A stretch of 64,000 nucleotides of DNA from Gammaproteobacteria bacterium (GCA_012960535.1 DUBB01000043.1:136497-200496); one strand, 5' to 3'; numbered from the stretch's first letter, positions 8,188 through 17,078 are shown. Notes: generated by a model not told the origin, from the letters alone. A program made the numbers and translations.

Positions 8188-9108
8188 TCAATTTTCTGAA
8201 AATATCGGGATAACTTGCTCTATCAGACTCCGAGTCTGATACATGACATCCCGAGCACCCTCAGCGATAGGTATGAGCACGAATTTGGAGCACCCGGCGG
8301 CAATATACTCATTGATGCGGAAAATAATATCCTCTGCTTCACCGATGACCAGATAACGACTGGGATCCTGTTGGGTTCTTGCTGCCAGTCCCTTTATGGA
8401 CTGTTGGGAGACCTGTTCATCGGCATTTCCAAAACGAAATGAAAAAGTAGCACCATAGTGATCATCATCAATACGCCGCCCGGTATCCAGTAAAGCTTCC
8501 TTGATACCCTTGATAACCCGGGCAGTCTGTTCCGGTGTATCAATACCTGCCAGCCAGCCGGTACCGATCCGGGCGGTTCGACGCATAGCTGCCTCACTTG
8601 CGCCACCTATCCAGAGTGGCAGTTTTGGGTTAGCCGGTTTAGGTGAAATAGAAGCCCGGTCATAATTGAAAAACTCACCAGCAAAACTGACTTCTTCCTC
8701 CTGCCATAGCCGTTGCACCAGAGTAAGCGCCTCGTCAGCTTTTTTTCCCCGCCTTTTTGTGGGGATCCCGGTTGAACGATAATCCATGCTGAGGGCACTG
8801 CCAATGCCGAATGCCGGTAGCAGCCTGCCATCACTCAAGCGATCAATGGTGGCGCACTGCTTTGCAGTCAGTAGCGGATCCCTCAATGCAATACTGGCAA
8901 CATTCATTCCGAACCGAATTCTTTGTGTCGCCCCGGCAAGCGCAGCCATGGTTGACAGGGTCTCCAGGTTTGGTTCTCTTGATACCAATCGATCTGTTTG
9001 CCAGATAGAATCCAGCCCCCCTAATTCACACAATTCTGCCCATTGAAAATAGTCTTTACCCGTAGCAAAGGGAAATCGCGCTAATCCAATACCAATTCCA
9101 ATTGTCAT
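8188..9108 (-). CDS. LLM-class flavin/F420-dependent oxidoreductase
   Basis: A second luciferase-like monooxygenase-family protein, 306 residues from the chosen ATG. Its key stretches are MTIGIGIGLARFPF at the N-terminus, LGGLDSIWQTDRL, RIRFGMNVASIALRDP, DGRLLPAFGIG near residue 95 and LPLWIGGASEAAMRRTARIG near residue 165. The latter matches the subgroup where a Gly-Gly loop contacts cofactor phosphate. An upstream TTG would add eight residues, but the ATG at 9108 has a GAGGTGG site nine bases ahead and begins at the conserved strand. It is convergent with the LLM gene at 7261 and not very similar to it, so a recent duplication is unlikely. The substrate is unknown. Confidence 0.85.
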   Translation of the reverse strand: MTIGIGIGLARFPFATGKDYFQWAELCELGGLDSIWQTDRLVSREPNLETLSTMAALAGATQRIRFGMNVASIALRDPLLTAKQCATIDRLSDGRLLPAFGIGSALSMDYRSTGIPTKRRGKKADEALTLVQRLWQEEEVSFAGEFFNYDRASISPKPANPKLPLWIGGASEAAMRRTARIGTGWLAGIDTPEQTARVIKGIKEALLDTGRRIDDDHYGATFSFRFGNADEQVSQQSIKGLAARTQQDPSRYLVIGEAEDIIFRINEYIAAGCSKFVLIPIAEGARDVMYQTRSLIEQVIPIFSEN

Positions 9109-9611
9109 AGATGGTAGCCACCTCTGGTCCAACTTGCTCTTGAAAACAACTATATCTATTCCGAAAAATGCTAGCTGGCCGTTTTAACCAGTAACAAGGT
9201 CTATCTTGTTTCATAAACCCAGCCAGATGCAACTGGCATTATTATCCAAAACAATGTCAGGAAGAACAGCAACCGGCAATTACTTTTTCAGAGGCGTTTG
9301 CGTGGCAGGCTCATTATTAGGCCGATCCTGATCAAACCATCGGCCAGACAGGCCAAACTGAAAGTAACTATCAATTTGATCCTTCATAAGCCCTGCTGAG
9401 CGGTCACTATCACCGCGGTTAACTCAATCACTAAAGTCATGAATTCAGTGTATGCTCTGATATCATCAGGAGAGTGCGTCATTATTTAAAAGCCACCGCA
9501 AGAAAGTGGGCTTATTGTTTCAATCAAGACACATTAGATAGTCATAGACTCTATTATGTTCCTTAAAAAAGAACTGAACCTAATCCAGCCAATAAAAAGA
9601 GAGTATTCCCG
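9109..9611. other. Intergenic stretch with a possible coding remnant
   Basis: About 500 bases separate two divergent genes. On the minus strand an open stretch ends at 9280. It includes an ATG at 9387 and would encode 35 residues with a protein-like composition (FGLSGRWFDQDRP). It could be a small gene or the tail of a decayed one; no family is recognised. The rest shows no clear gene. Regulatory sites for the MDR gene at 9612 are presumably here. Confidence 0.3.
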
Positions 9612-10589
9612 TTGAAGGCAATTATCTGCAAAACCTTTCAGGCTCCAGAGAATCTTACGGTTACCGAGATAGCTGACCCAGTTCCAGAACCGCATGAGGT
9701 CCTGTTGAAAATCAGAGCCACTGGCCTCGGTTATGTCGATGCACTGACTGTGGCAGGTCTCTATCAGATAAAACCCGATCTGCCTTTTATTCCTGGCAAC
9801 GAGATCGTTGGTAGCATCGAATCACTGGGAAGCCAGGTGAAGCACTTGAGAGTGGGTCAGCGAGTATTGGCGATGCCTGCCAGAGGTGGTTTAGCTGAGA
9901 AAGTATGCCTGCCTGAGGCGAGCTGCATATCCTTGCCTGACAGCATCACGAGCACTGCCGCTGCTTCATTTCTGATAAATTACTGCACCGCCTACCATGG
10001 CCTGATCACCCTTGGTGCAATTAAAAAAGGTGAAAATATATTGATTCTTGGCGCCAGTGGTGGCGTCGGCATGGCAGCAATTGATGTTGCTATATCTCAG
10101 GGCGCAATAGTCTACGCTGCAGCTTCCAGTGAGAAAAAACGCAAGGCCTGTCTTTTGGCAGGTGCCAAGGAAACAATCGATTACAGCCAACCGCAGTGGC
10201 GAGACGAACTTAAGGTAAAACTTGATGGCAAAGCCCTTAACCTCGTCTATGATCCTGTAGGAGGAGAATACGCCGAACCGGCACTACGATCATTAAGCCC
10301 TGAGGGTCGATTTCTGGTGGTCGGTTTCGCCAGTGGCAGTATCCCAAAACTGCCTCTTAATCTAACCTTGCTCAAGCGAATTTCGATCATCGGGGTTAAT
10401 TGGGGAGGGTATATCGGTGCCCAACCCGGTGCATCCAGACCCGTGGTAAATGCTCTGATTCAATGGATTCATGAAGGCCATCTCCACCCGGATGCGGGAG
10501 AGACCTATCCCCTTGAACAATCAGGAATTGCCATGAAAAACATGTTGGACAGGAAAGCAATCGGTAAAACCATTATTTCTCTGGAGTGA
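9612..10589 (+). CDS. NADPH:quinone-oxidoreductase-type MDR dehydrogenase
   Basis: The 325-residue medium-chain dehydrogenase/reductase lacks the zinc-ligand pattern of alcohol dehydrogenases and resembles the quinone oxidoreductase/enoyl reductase branch. It has an N-terminal GroES-like domain (VGQRVLAMPARGG near residue 80) and a Rossmann domain with ILGASGGVGMAAID near residues 144-157. NADPH would be the hydride donor to an enone, quinone or 2-enoyl-CoA. The start codon is TTG with a weak purine-rich site; the next residues (MKAIICK) fit the family start. Its end overlaps or abuts the epoxide hydrolase gene, so the two are very likely cotranscribed. It is a diverged relative of the MDR protein at 21133. 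Confidence 0.85.
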   Translation: MKAIICKTFQAPENLTVTEIADPVPEPHEVLLKIRATGLGYVDALTVAGLYQIKPDLPFIPGNEIVGSIESLGSQVKHLRVGQRVLAMPARGGLAEKVCLPEASCISLPDSITSTAAASFLINYCTAYHGLITLGAIKKGENILILGASGGVGMAAIDVAISQGAIVYAAASSEKKRKACLLAGAKETIDYSQPQWRDELKVKLDGKALNLVYDPVGGEYAEPALRSLSPEGRFLVVGFASGSIPKLPLNLTLLKRISIIGVNWGGYIGAQPGASRPVVNALIQWIHEGHLHPDAGETYPLEQSGIAMKNMLDRKAIGKTIISLE

Positions 10590-10594
10590 AAGAT

Positions 10595-11737
10595 ATGAAC
10601 ACAGTATCCCCTTACATCATTGAAACGAGCGATCAGGAACTGGCTGACCTCAAACTGAGACTCGCCATGACCCGCTGGCCGGATAAAGAAACCCCCGCTG
10701 ACTGGAGCCAGGGTATCCCTCTTGCCTACATGAAGGAATTAAAGGACTACTGGGAATCCGAGTATGACTGGCCAGCCAGGCTGGCTAAAATAAACCAGTG
10801 GCCCGGTTACAAGACTGAACTACAGGGACTTAACATACATTTTCAGCATATCAGCTCAAATGAAGCCAATGCCCGCCCGTTACTGATGACACATGGCTGG
10901 CCCGGATCGATCATTGAATTTCAAAAAGTAATTGGCCCCCTCACCGACCCAGTGAATCATGGCGGCAAAGCCGAGGATGCTTTTCATCTCGTCTTACCTT
11001 CGCTACCCGGATTCGGATTCTCAGATAAACCCCGTGAACCCGGTTGGGGCATTGACAAAATAGCGGCAGCCTGGGATGAACTGATGGTTCGGTTGGGTTA
11101 CTCGCATTATTTAGCCCAGGGCGGTGACTGGGGCTCAATTGTCACGACTGCCATCGCCGTGCAAAACCTGGGGCACTGCCAGGGAATCCACGTAACCATG
11201 CCCATGGCTGCTCCCGACCCCGATACCATGAGCGATTTATCGGAGTTCGAACAGGAATGTCTAGCAGCCTACCAGTTTTACCAGGACAGTGACTCTGGCT
11301 ATTCCAAGCAACAAAGTACCCGACCACAAACACTGGGCTATGGCCTTGCTGATTCACCTACTGGCCAGGCTGGCTGGATCATTGAAAAATTCTACCAATG
11401 GATGGACTGCCAGGGACACCCGGAAAACATCGTCACCAGAGATGAGTTGCTGGACAATGTGATGATGTACTGGCTACCCGATGCCGGCGCGTCCTCAGCG
11501 AGAATCTACTGGGAAAGCTTCGGAAGTAATTCTCTGGATCAACCTGCTGTTGAAATACCGTTCGGTACCAGTATTTTTCCAAAAGAAATTTTCAAGACCT
11601 CAGAGCGCTGGGCTAAAAAACGCTTTAAGCAGTTGGTCTACTTCAACGTGCTCAGCGAAGGTGGGCATTTTGCTGCCTTCGAGCAACCGGTAACTTTTGT
11701 TACCGAGCTGAGGAATTGCTTTGCCCAGATGAGATGA
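10595..11737 (+). CDS. Epoxide hydrolase (EHN domain, alpha/beta hydrolase)
   Basis: The 380-residue protein has the N-terminal EHN cap region (residues 1-110, with SDQELADLKLRLAMTRWPD and the WES..YDW stretch). An alpha/beta hydrolase domain follows. The oxyanion motif is HGWPGS near residue 98, the nucleophile Asp lies in QGGDWGS near residue 177, and the closing His is in GGHFAAFEQP. This is the microsomal-type epoxide hydrolase set, which turns epoxides into diols. The ATG at 10595 has a GGAG site and follows the preceding MDR stop by five bases. A GTG at 10586 would overlap that stop. Pairing with an MDR reductase suggests joint processing of an oxygenated hydrocarbon. Confidence 0.88.
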   Translation: MNTVSPYIIETSDQELADLKLRLAMTRWPDKETPADWSQGIPLAYMKELKDYWESEYDWPARLAKINQWPGYKTELQGLNIHFQHISSNEANARPLLMTHGWPGSIIEFQKVIGPLTDPVNHGGKAEDAFHLVLPSLPGFGFSDKPREPGWGIDKIAAAWDELMVRLGYSHYLAQGGDWGSIVTTAIAVQNLGHCQGIHVTMPMAAPDPDTMSDLSEFEQECLAAYQFYQDSDSGYSKQQSTRPQTLGYGLADSPTGQAGWIIEKFYQWMDCQGHPENIVTRDELLDNVMMYWLPDAGASSARIYWESFGSNSLDQPAVEIPFGTSIFPKEIFKTSERWAKKRFKQLVYFNVLSEGGHFAAFEQPVTFVTELRNCFAQMR

Positions 11738-11832
11738 TGCGAGCACTCCGGTGCTTCTCTGGAGCCTGACGCATCTTATGCAAGACAAGACCATGAAATT
11801 TCCATTTGCTATTTATTCAACAGACTATTCGG

Positions 11833-12708
11833 TTAGCCCAGGCCAACCAATGGCGCTGCCAGTACGCGGTTCAGTAGTTCAGCCAGGCGGATCCCAGCCA
11901 GCGCCAACCGTTGCTTAACGACAGGCCAGTTCTGAGTGTAATAATCTGCAGGTAATTGAAAGCGCCTGCTGGCTAACCGCTGGCATCCTGATTCGGTTAT
12001 CTTGCAATAGCGGGTTCTGGGATGTCTGGCTATTGCAAAAGACTCATTGGCCCAAACAAGCGGGTCGAGCGTTGGTTTGACCTGTTGCGCTACTATATTG
12101 CTGGCAACACCCGAAAGTAATCGCTTTAAATCCTGTCGAGACATCTTGCTGCTAGCTATAAGGCAGTAATCCCAGACGCCATGCAGATTCTTACATTCTT
12201 CAAAACCACTGACCCGGACCTGATTGCCGCCTCGGTCATCTGCAAAACTGGCATGCAGAGGCTGATGTATATCACCCAGCCAATGGCCTAAGAACATCAT
12301 TGCCTGCAGACGAGCCCAGTCACTTAAATGGCGATTCGACAAGATGGCCTCGTGCTGGTCAATTGCACTTAAGATACATCCAGTAACACAATAACTTCGA
12401 TGCATGCTCGCATCACTCCTGTCAACATTGACGTAATGCCAGGTCGCCACAGCCTTATATTCTGACAAGCTTCTAATCTTGTCTGGCCAGGGGCACAAAT
12501 CACCAAAATTCGGAACATCCTCCTCTGAAATCAATACCTTATGCTCATTGGGAAGTGCTTTGATCAAATCCTGGATAGTACCTTTTACGCCAGGATCGAG
12601 ATGCTCATAAGCGATATCACAGACTAATTTATGCCCCATATCAGACCATCCATAGCTATCCAGGCCATAGCTGCCGATAATTATCAGACCGATCCATCTT
12701 ACTAACAT
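11833..12708 (-). CDS. Secreted S1/P1-family nuclease
   Basis: The 291-residue preprotein has a short signal peptide ending before Trp21. In this zinc nuclease family the mature N-terminal Trp is itself a metal ligand, and that residue is present, followed by H26. Other expected ligands are seen in LCPWPDKI, TWHYVNV, the LGHWLGDIHQPLH motif and the NLHGVWD motif. Such enzymes cleave single-stranded DNA and RNA, and 3'-nucleotides, outside the cytoplasm, often for phosphate or nucleoside scavenging. A GGGGAGAG site precedes the ATG. The gene is isolated, convergent with the epoxide hydrolase. The assignment is firm at family level. Confidence 0.88.
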   Translation of the reverse strand: MLVRWIGLIIIGSYGLDSYGWSDMGHKLVCDIAYEHLDPGVKGTIQDLIKALPNEHKVLISEEDVPNFGDLCPWPDKIRSLSEYKAVATWHYVNVDRSDASMHRSYCVTGCILSAIDQHEAILSNRHLSDWARLQAMMFLGHWLGDIHQPLHASFADDRGGNQVRVSGFEECKNLHGVWDYCLIASSKMSRQDLKRLLSGVASNIVAQQVKPTLDPLVWANESFAIARHPRTRYCKITESGCQRLASRRFQLPADYYTQNWPVVKQRLALAGIRLAELLNRVLAAPLVGLG

Positions 12709-12845
12709 ACTTAGCTCTCCCCTGGTTTCTGGTTACTCGTGCTCAATGAAGCGATAAAATGCCAACACATTCCCTGTGACCGAATCTGTCGGCCCCGAGA
12801 GCCTTATCATGGCGCATTGCCTGGCTAAGCAGCATTGACCAGCAC

Positions 12846-13376
12846 TCATACAAGCGCGGCCAGAAAGGCCCTGGCTTGACCTGGAGAATCCAATCTGACT
12901 ACCTTATATGGACTGCCTGCTTGATTATCGTAAATTCCTGCATAGCGTCTTTTTACTCCGTTGTAACTGGTCAGGGTCCAAAGCAAAACAGAGTCCTTTG
13001 ATAAAAATGTTCTAGCCCATGCTTCTCGATTACCAGTACCCGCCCATATTTCCTGTTTTCGCCAGATGCGCAGCAATGCTCGACTCAGAGCCCGCTTAAA
13101 AATACAAAGAAAACTAAAATCCAACCAAATAATAGTTTCCACCCGAGACCATTTCAAATCTTTTGTCCGATGGTAGTTACCATCTAAAATCCATTTCTCA
13201 CCACTCACCACTTTGCCCAGTTTGGTGATGAATTCAGACTCGGCCACCGGTGTCCAGTTTTGACTCCAGAACAAAGCATCCATTTCAATGACCGGTATCA
13301 TCAACCGTTTTGCCAGCGCTCGTGCAAAAATCGATTTGCCCGAGCCACTGGCTCCTACCACATTGATCCGTCTCAT
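12846..13376 (-). CDS. P-loop adenylate-kinase-like / FlaR-type topology-modulation protein
   Basis: The 176-residue protein starts with a strand and Walker A loop (NVVGASGSGKS, residues 4-14). It then shows the EMDALFWSQNW motif typical of the small adenylate-kinase-like proteins annotated as topology modulation proteins, and a WILDGNYHRT stretch. These bind ATP; their phosphoryl acceptor is generally not known. The ATG at 13376 is preferred because it sits directly before the conserved strand and has a GGGG purine site. The open frame extends upstream to 13430 without homology. There is no close partner gene. Confidence 0.75.
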   Translation of the reverse strand: MRRINVVGASGSGKSIFARALAKRLMIPVIEMDALFWSQNWTPVAESEFITKLGKVVSGEKWILDGNYHRTKDLKWSRVETIIWLDFSFLCIFKRALSRALLRIWRKQEIWAGTGNREAWARTFLSKDSVLLWTLTSYNGVKRRYAGIYDNQAGSPYKVVRLDSPGQARAFLAALV

Positions 13377-13799
13377 AATTACCCCTGAACAAGGCTTGCA
13401 GTATTTTGCAACTAGTAAATCCAATCCCACACAAGCACATTGCAGTTCAGCCCATCGATGGTATCCCAGCGACCAAGGTTTTCATCCAACATAACGGTTT
13501 CCCCAGCCTGGCCTGAACGAGCTAAAAAATAATTTAGCGCCCAGTGCATACCCGTTCTTTGCCCCGATCACCAAATCAAGCCGGCTTAGTACTGCTGATC
13601 CGGCCTGGGCCAAAAAAAGCCGGCTACCTTCTTTTTCCGGCAAGATCTTGGTCAGAGAAAATTCACATCGGCTTATCAGTCCAAACCATCCGAGCACTGG
13701 ATTTAGATGTCACTCGTGCCCAGCCTTAAAAGTGCCTCCCCAGCTCTTGCTGGAGCGCTAACTCGACTTTAATCAAAACCCTGGTCAACGCCCACTTTC
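13377..13799. other. Gene-poor stretch, possible decayed sequence
   Basis: No intact gene could be supported on either strand. Short open stretches exist on both strands, including a 26-codon minus-strand frame starting at ATG 13490. Its product reads like a C-terminal tail (GRWDTIDGLNC, WDWIY). They do not join into one recognisable protein. The region may be a gene remnant or a regulatory spacer. Confidence 0.3.
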
Positions 13800-14252
13800 T
13801 TAACGGCGCTTATCCAGCAAGTCTCTGAGCCAATCAATATGGCGGTTGATTCGGAAATCAGCCTGCACAGAAGTCGTAATAATCTGCTGCTGATCAATCA
13901 GAAAAGAAACTCTACGAACACCAATGCCAAGCGGGCCATTTACACCGTAGGATTTTATGACCTGTTTATCTGAATCGACAAGCAGAGGAAAGCTCAGTTT
14001 ATGCTGAGCGCTGAATCGCTGATGGCTTTCTCTGCTCTGCGGACTGATACCGGCTATATGCAAGTCATGGTGACTCAAATCAGTGTGCATATCACGTATG
14101 CTACAGGCTTGTTTAGTTCATCCTGGGGTGAAATCTGCGGGATAAAAATAGAGCATCAAAGGGCCCATGCTGACAAGGTCTACTAACCGTATCAACTCTC
14201 CGTGCTGATCAGACAATTCAAAATCGGGTGCTTTACTGCCTACCTTCAACAT
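13800..14252 (-). CDS. Selenocysteine-containing BCP-type peroxiredoxin (TGA at the peroxidatic position)
   Basis: Read through one in-frame TGA (14118-14120), this is a complete 150-residue thioredoxin-fold peroxidase of the BCP/PrxQ type. It has MLKVGSKAPDFEL, then LYFYPADFTPG, the TGA as residue 45, TKQAC with the resolving C50, SIRD, and a normal C-terminal half (AGISPQS, FPLLVDSD, YGV). In BCP proteins residue 45/46 is the peroxidatic cysteine in TPGCT, so the TGA replaces exactly that codon. The frame is undamaged on both sides, and a hairpin follows the TGA. The most likely reading is selenocysteine insertion; a nonsense mutation is the alternative. The ATG lies five bases after the MaoC stop, so the two form an operon. 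Automatic annotation would start it at 14090 and lose the active site. Confidence 0.82.
14084..14105 (-). promoter_or_regulatory. Candidate bacterial SECIS hairpin
   Basis: On the coding strand, bases 13-34 after the TGA fold into a stem of eight pairs: three pairs, a bulged A, then GCATA paired with TATGC. The apical loop is CGTGA. The loop begins 22 bases after the TGA, and G is its second base. Bacterial SECIS elements need an apical loop about 16-37 bases from the UGA with a G among its first two bases, so both rules are met. It would be bound by SelB. Confidence 0.65.
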
Positions 14253-14257
14253 GGGCC

Positions 14258-15094
14258 TTACTCGTAAGTGAATGTTCCCTGATCGATGACGATATCACCA
14301 TTTTGATTACTGGTCCTGAAAATAACCCTATCAGCGTCGAGCCACATTGACACGGTTAATGCATCACCAGGGTAAACCGGTTTTGAGAAGCGCGCATTCA
14401 TGGAACGAAATCGCCCTGCATCTCCAGCACAGAGTGCATGGAGTAGTCCTCGACCTGTAAACCCATAGGTACACAGACCGTGTAGAATTGGTTTTTCAAA
14501 CCCACCCATCGCTGCGAAGCTTGGATCGGAATGCAATGGGTTGCGATCTCCTGACAATCGATAGGTTAAAGCCTGATCTTCCCGGGTCTGATAGGTTATT
14601 GCGTGGTCTGCCTCCCGATCCGGAAATTCAATTCTGTCGCTGGGGCCTCGATCACCTCCAAAGCCTCCCTCCCCTCGACAGAACAGGGTAGACTTCGTCC
14701 TCATCAAAACTTTACCCGTATTAACATCCGTGGATTCTGATGTAAAAGCAATAACACCCGCACTCCCTTTATCATACACCCCAACAATTTCGCCGGTGCT
14801 TTCAATCTCTCCCTGAACGGGTATCTCTGCCAGCAATTCAATGCCCTGCTCACCATGAACCATCATAGCTGGATTAAAAGACCCTGCCGCTTTCATGGGA
14901 ACGCCTCCTCCACCAATTATTACCGCAAAGGTCGGAAAGACCTGTTGTTGGATATCCTTAGTATTCTCTGTTGCGTATTGCAGTTCCTCGGTTCCCGCGC
15001 CAATTCCCACCGCATATAGCAATGCATCTTTACCAGACCAACTGCGCCGCACGGGTGTCCCACGAGTACCTACGCTATCGGGATTGAGTGGCAT
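14258..15094 (-). CDS. MaoC-family dehydratase (2-enoyl-CoA hydratase 2 type)
   Basis: The 278-residue protein has two hotdog halves. The C-terminal half carries the hydratase 2 motif with catalytic Asp and His: YRLSGDRNPLHSDP near residues 179-192, followed by GFEKPILHGLCTYGFTGR. This is the arrangement of the hydratase 2 domain of peroxisomal multifunctional enzyme 2, which makes (R)-3-hydroxyacyl-CoA from trans-2-enoyl-CoA. The ATG at 15094 has a GGAG site eight bases upstream. The frame extends to 15133, but those residues are not family-like. The peroxiredoxin starts five bases downstream, which suggests translational coupling. It is divergent from TrhO. Confidence 0.88.
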   Translation of the reverse strand: MPLNPDSVGTRGTPVRRSWSGKDALLYAVGIGAGTEELQYATENTKDIQQQVFPTFAVIIGGGGVPMKAAGSFNPAMMVHGEQGIELLAEIPVQGEIESTGEIVGVYDKGSAGVIAFTSESTDVNTGKVLMRTKSTLFCRGEGGFGGDRGPSDRIEFPDREADHAITYQTREDQALTYRLSGDRNPLHSDPSFAAMGGFEKPILHGLCTYGFTGRGLLHALCAGDAGRFRSMNARFSKPVYPGDALTVSMWLDADRVIFRTSNQNGDIVIDQGTFTYE

Positions 15095-15395
15095 GAAATT
15101 CTCCAAATAAACAATTGTAAGGCAGTATAGCACTGGGAAATCTGTTTCGTCTTGGGCGGATTAATCGATAAAAACGAACTATTAAACAATTATGCTGCCA
15201 AAACACAGCAAATCCAGCGATAATGGGCACCAGGTTATCCAGGGCTAAGTTGTAGATTCCGATAGGCGGTGGTACTGAACCGCAATTTATCAATCAACAA
15301 TTCCAGCTGGCTTGACCCTTATGGCGCCTGCACTGTTTTCCCAGATGGAACAGTTCAGGCTATCCTTAGCAATCTCTGAAAAGGTCGTTCGATCA
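15095..15395. other. Divergent intergenic region (MaoC / TrhO)
   Basis: About 300 bases lie between two divergent genes and should contain promoters for both. The TrhO reading frame is open upstream to 15312, but that part has no family resemblance. No other gene was seen. Confidence 0.4.
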
Positions 15396-16382
15396 ATGGT
15401 CCAAAACGAAGCAGTATTATTCGTCATAACATCCTTCTATCTTTTCGTGAAAATCGATGAACCAGTAAAACTGCAAAAAGCGTGTATCCAATTCATGCTC
15501 GAAAATCAGCTAAAAGGAACCATGCTGATTGCAACTGAAGGCTTAAACGCAACAGTTGCAGGCCAGCGTGAAAGCATTGATGCTCTGCATGACTGGCTTC
15601 ATTTGGATATCAGGTTCACGCACCTCAAATATAAAAAATCCTATAGCAAAAACATGCCTTTCCTCAGGGCCAAAGTAAAGTTAAAAACAGAGATCGTGAC
15701 CCTCGGGCAACCTGGTCTGGATCCAGGAAGACAGGCGGGAACTTATGTTAAACCCGAGGACTGGAACCAATTGATACAATCTCCCGACGTCACCCTGGTA
15801 GATACCAGGAATGACTATGAAGTACAGATAGGAACCTTTCAAAACGCCATCAATCCCAACACAGCTTCTTTCAGAGAATTTCCGGAATTTGCCAAGACCG
15901 AGCTCGATCCAAAAATACACAAGAAAGTCGCTATGTTTTGCACGGGCGGGATTCGTTGCGAGAAATCAACAGCTTATTTGAATTCATTGGGCTTTGAAGC
16001 GGTTTATCACCTGGATGGCGGAATTCTCCAGTACCTTGAAGATATACCTGAGAGCGAATCTCTCTGGCAGGGAGAATGTTTTGTTTTTGATGAACGCGTC
16101 GCTGTCAATCATCGCCTGCAACCCGGCGGCTACCAGCAGTGTCATGCCTGCCGCCTGCCACTGAATGAAACGGACCTGGGCAGTGCAGATTATGTAAAGG
16201 GTGTTTCGTGCCCTCACTGTGTCTCAAAAACCACCCAGGCACAAAGAGCACGATTCCTTGAACGAGAAAAGCAGGTGCAACTGGCCAACGCCAGAGGTCA
16301 GACTCATATCGGTTCTGAGGCGAAAATTCATCAGCAGCAAAACCGCATAACCAAACAGCAACTCAAATCCCAACAGCCATAG
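15396..16382 (+). CDS. trhO: tRNA uridine(34) hydroxylase TrhO (rhodanese family)
   Basis: The 328-residue protein matches the YceA/TrhO family. An N-terminal alpha/beta domain contains KGTMLIATEGLNATVAG (residues ~40-56). A rhodanese domain follows with VDTRNDYEVQIGTFQNA and the active-site loop FCTGGIRCEKS, where C182 is the expected catalytic Cys. A C-terminal Cys-rich segment (CHACR, CPHC) follows. TrhO performs oxygen-dependent 5-hydroxylation of U34 in tRNA. The ATG at 15396 is chosen because homologs begin just before the LFVITSFYLF strand. An AAGGT site lies ten bases upstream. The gene stands alone. Confidence 0.92.
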   Translation: MVQNEAVLFVITSFYLFVKIDEPVKLQKACIQFMLENQLKGTMLIATEGLNATVAGQRESIDALHDWLHLDIRFTHLKYKKSYSKNMPFLRAKVKLKTEIVTLGQPGLDPGRQAGTYVKPEDWNQLIQSPDVTLVDTRNDYEVQIGTFQNAINPNTASFREFPEFAKTELDPKIHKKVAMFCTGGIRCEKSTAYLNSLGFEAVYHLDGGILQYLEDIPESESLWQGECFVFDERVAVNHRLQPGGYQQCHACRLPLNETDLGSADYVKGVSCPHCVSKTTQAQRARFLEREKQVQLANARGQTHIGSEAKIHQQQNRITKQQLKSQQP

Positions 16383-16466
16383 CACGGCTAAATTCCTATG
16401 GCCTGGCTTTAAGCCAAGAAACTGATTTTAACCTGGCCTTGGGTTATCCCTGGCAGACGCTGAGAG

Positions 16467-17078
16467 CTAAACACTAACCGCATACTGGTAGCCTTGACGA
16501 TCCTTTAGTCGAGCAAAATATGCCTTAGTAGCTGGTAGATCTTCCGTTATCAGGCCAAATTTTTCCGCCAGCATAAGAGAATAACCCATCATGATATCTG
16601 CTGCTGTAAACCGCTCCAGCAGATAATGGCTATCCTGCATAGCTGCTTCAATCGCTTCAAGACAGATCCTTGACCGCTGCTGGCCATCAGCAACGACTGC
16701 CACGATTCGGTCTTTTTCCTCCCGCACCAGGGTGTGCTGCGCAATATCACCCAGTGGTCGCGCGAAGGTTGCCTCCGCAAACCAGCACCACTGCAGATAT
16801 AAAGCCCCCTCAGCGGTACCAGCTTTGGGTTGCAATTGGCCCTTACCATAACGGTCCAATAGGTACTGTACCATGGCTCCAGACTCAAACATGGTTAACG
16901 CTCCATCATCCATCGCGGGCACTTTCCCGGTGGGAGATTTTGCCCGCCACCCTGGCGAAGCACGAAATTTCTTGGCAAAGTCAATGGTTTCTAACTTGCA
17001 GGGAATATCTAATTCATAGCACAACCAAATCACTCGCATAGAACGGGTTCCGCTGACATGATAAATCGTGATACTCAT
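16467..17078 (-). CDS. Glutathione S-transferase family protein
   Basis: The 203-residue protein has an N-terminal thioredoxin-like domain (SITIYHVSGTRSMRVIWLCYEL) with the glutathione gamma-Glu contact motif FESGAMVQYLLDRYG near residues 61-75. An all-helical C-terminal domain follows, with FTAADIMMGYSL near residues 151-162. Members conjugate or reduce electrophiles with glutathione in the cytoplasm. The ATG at 17078 is preferred over the in-frame codon at 17102, since it begins the first strand; a GAGAGG site lies upstream. It converges with trhO. It is distinct in sequence from the broken GST gene at 61606. Confidence 0.85.
   Translation of the reverse strand: MSITIYHVSGTRSMRVIWLCYELDIPCKLETIDFAKKFRASPGWRAKSPTGKVPAMDDGALTMFESGAMVQYLLDRYGKGQLQPKAGTAEGALYLQWCWFAEATFARPLGDIAQHTLVREEKDRIVAVVADGQQRSRICLEAIEAAMQDSHYLLERFTAADIMMGYSLMLAEKFGLITEDLPATKAYFARLKDRQGYQYAVSV

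Noticed and set aside
9280-9387. 35-codon minus-strand frame as a definite gene
   Set aside because: Too short, with no recognisable family; it may be the tail of a decayed gene. Kept only as a note in the intergenic entry.
13482-13697. 71-codon minus-strand frame
   Set aside because: No family resemblance, no ribosome site, and the composition is like random sequence.
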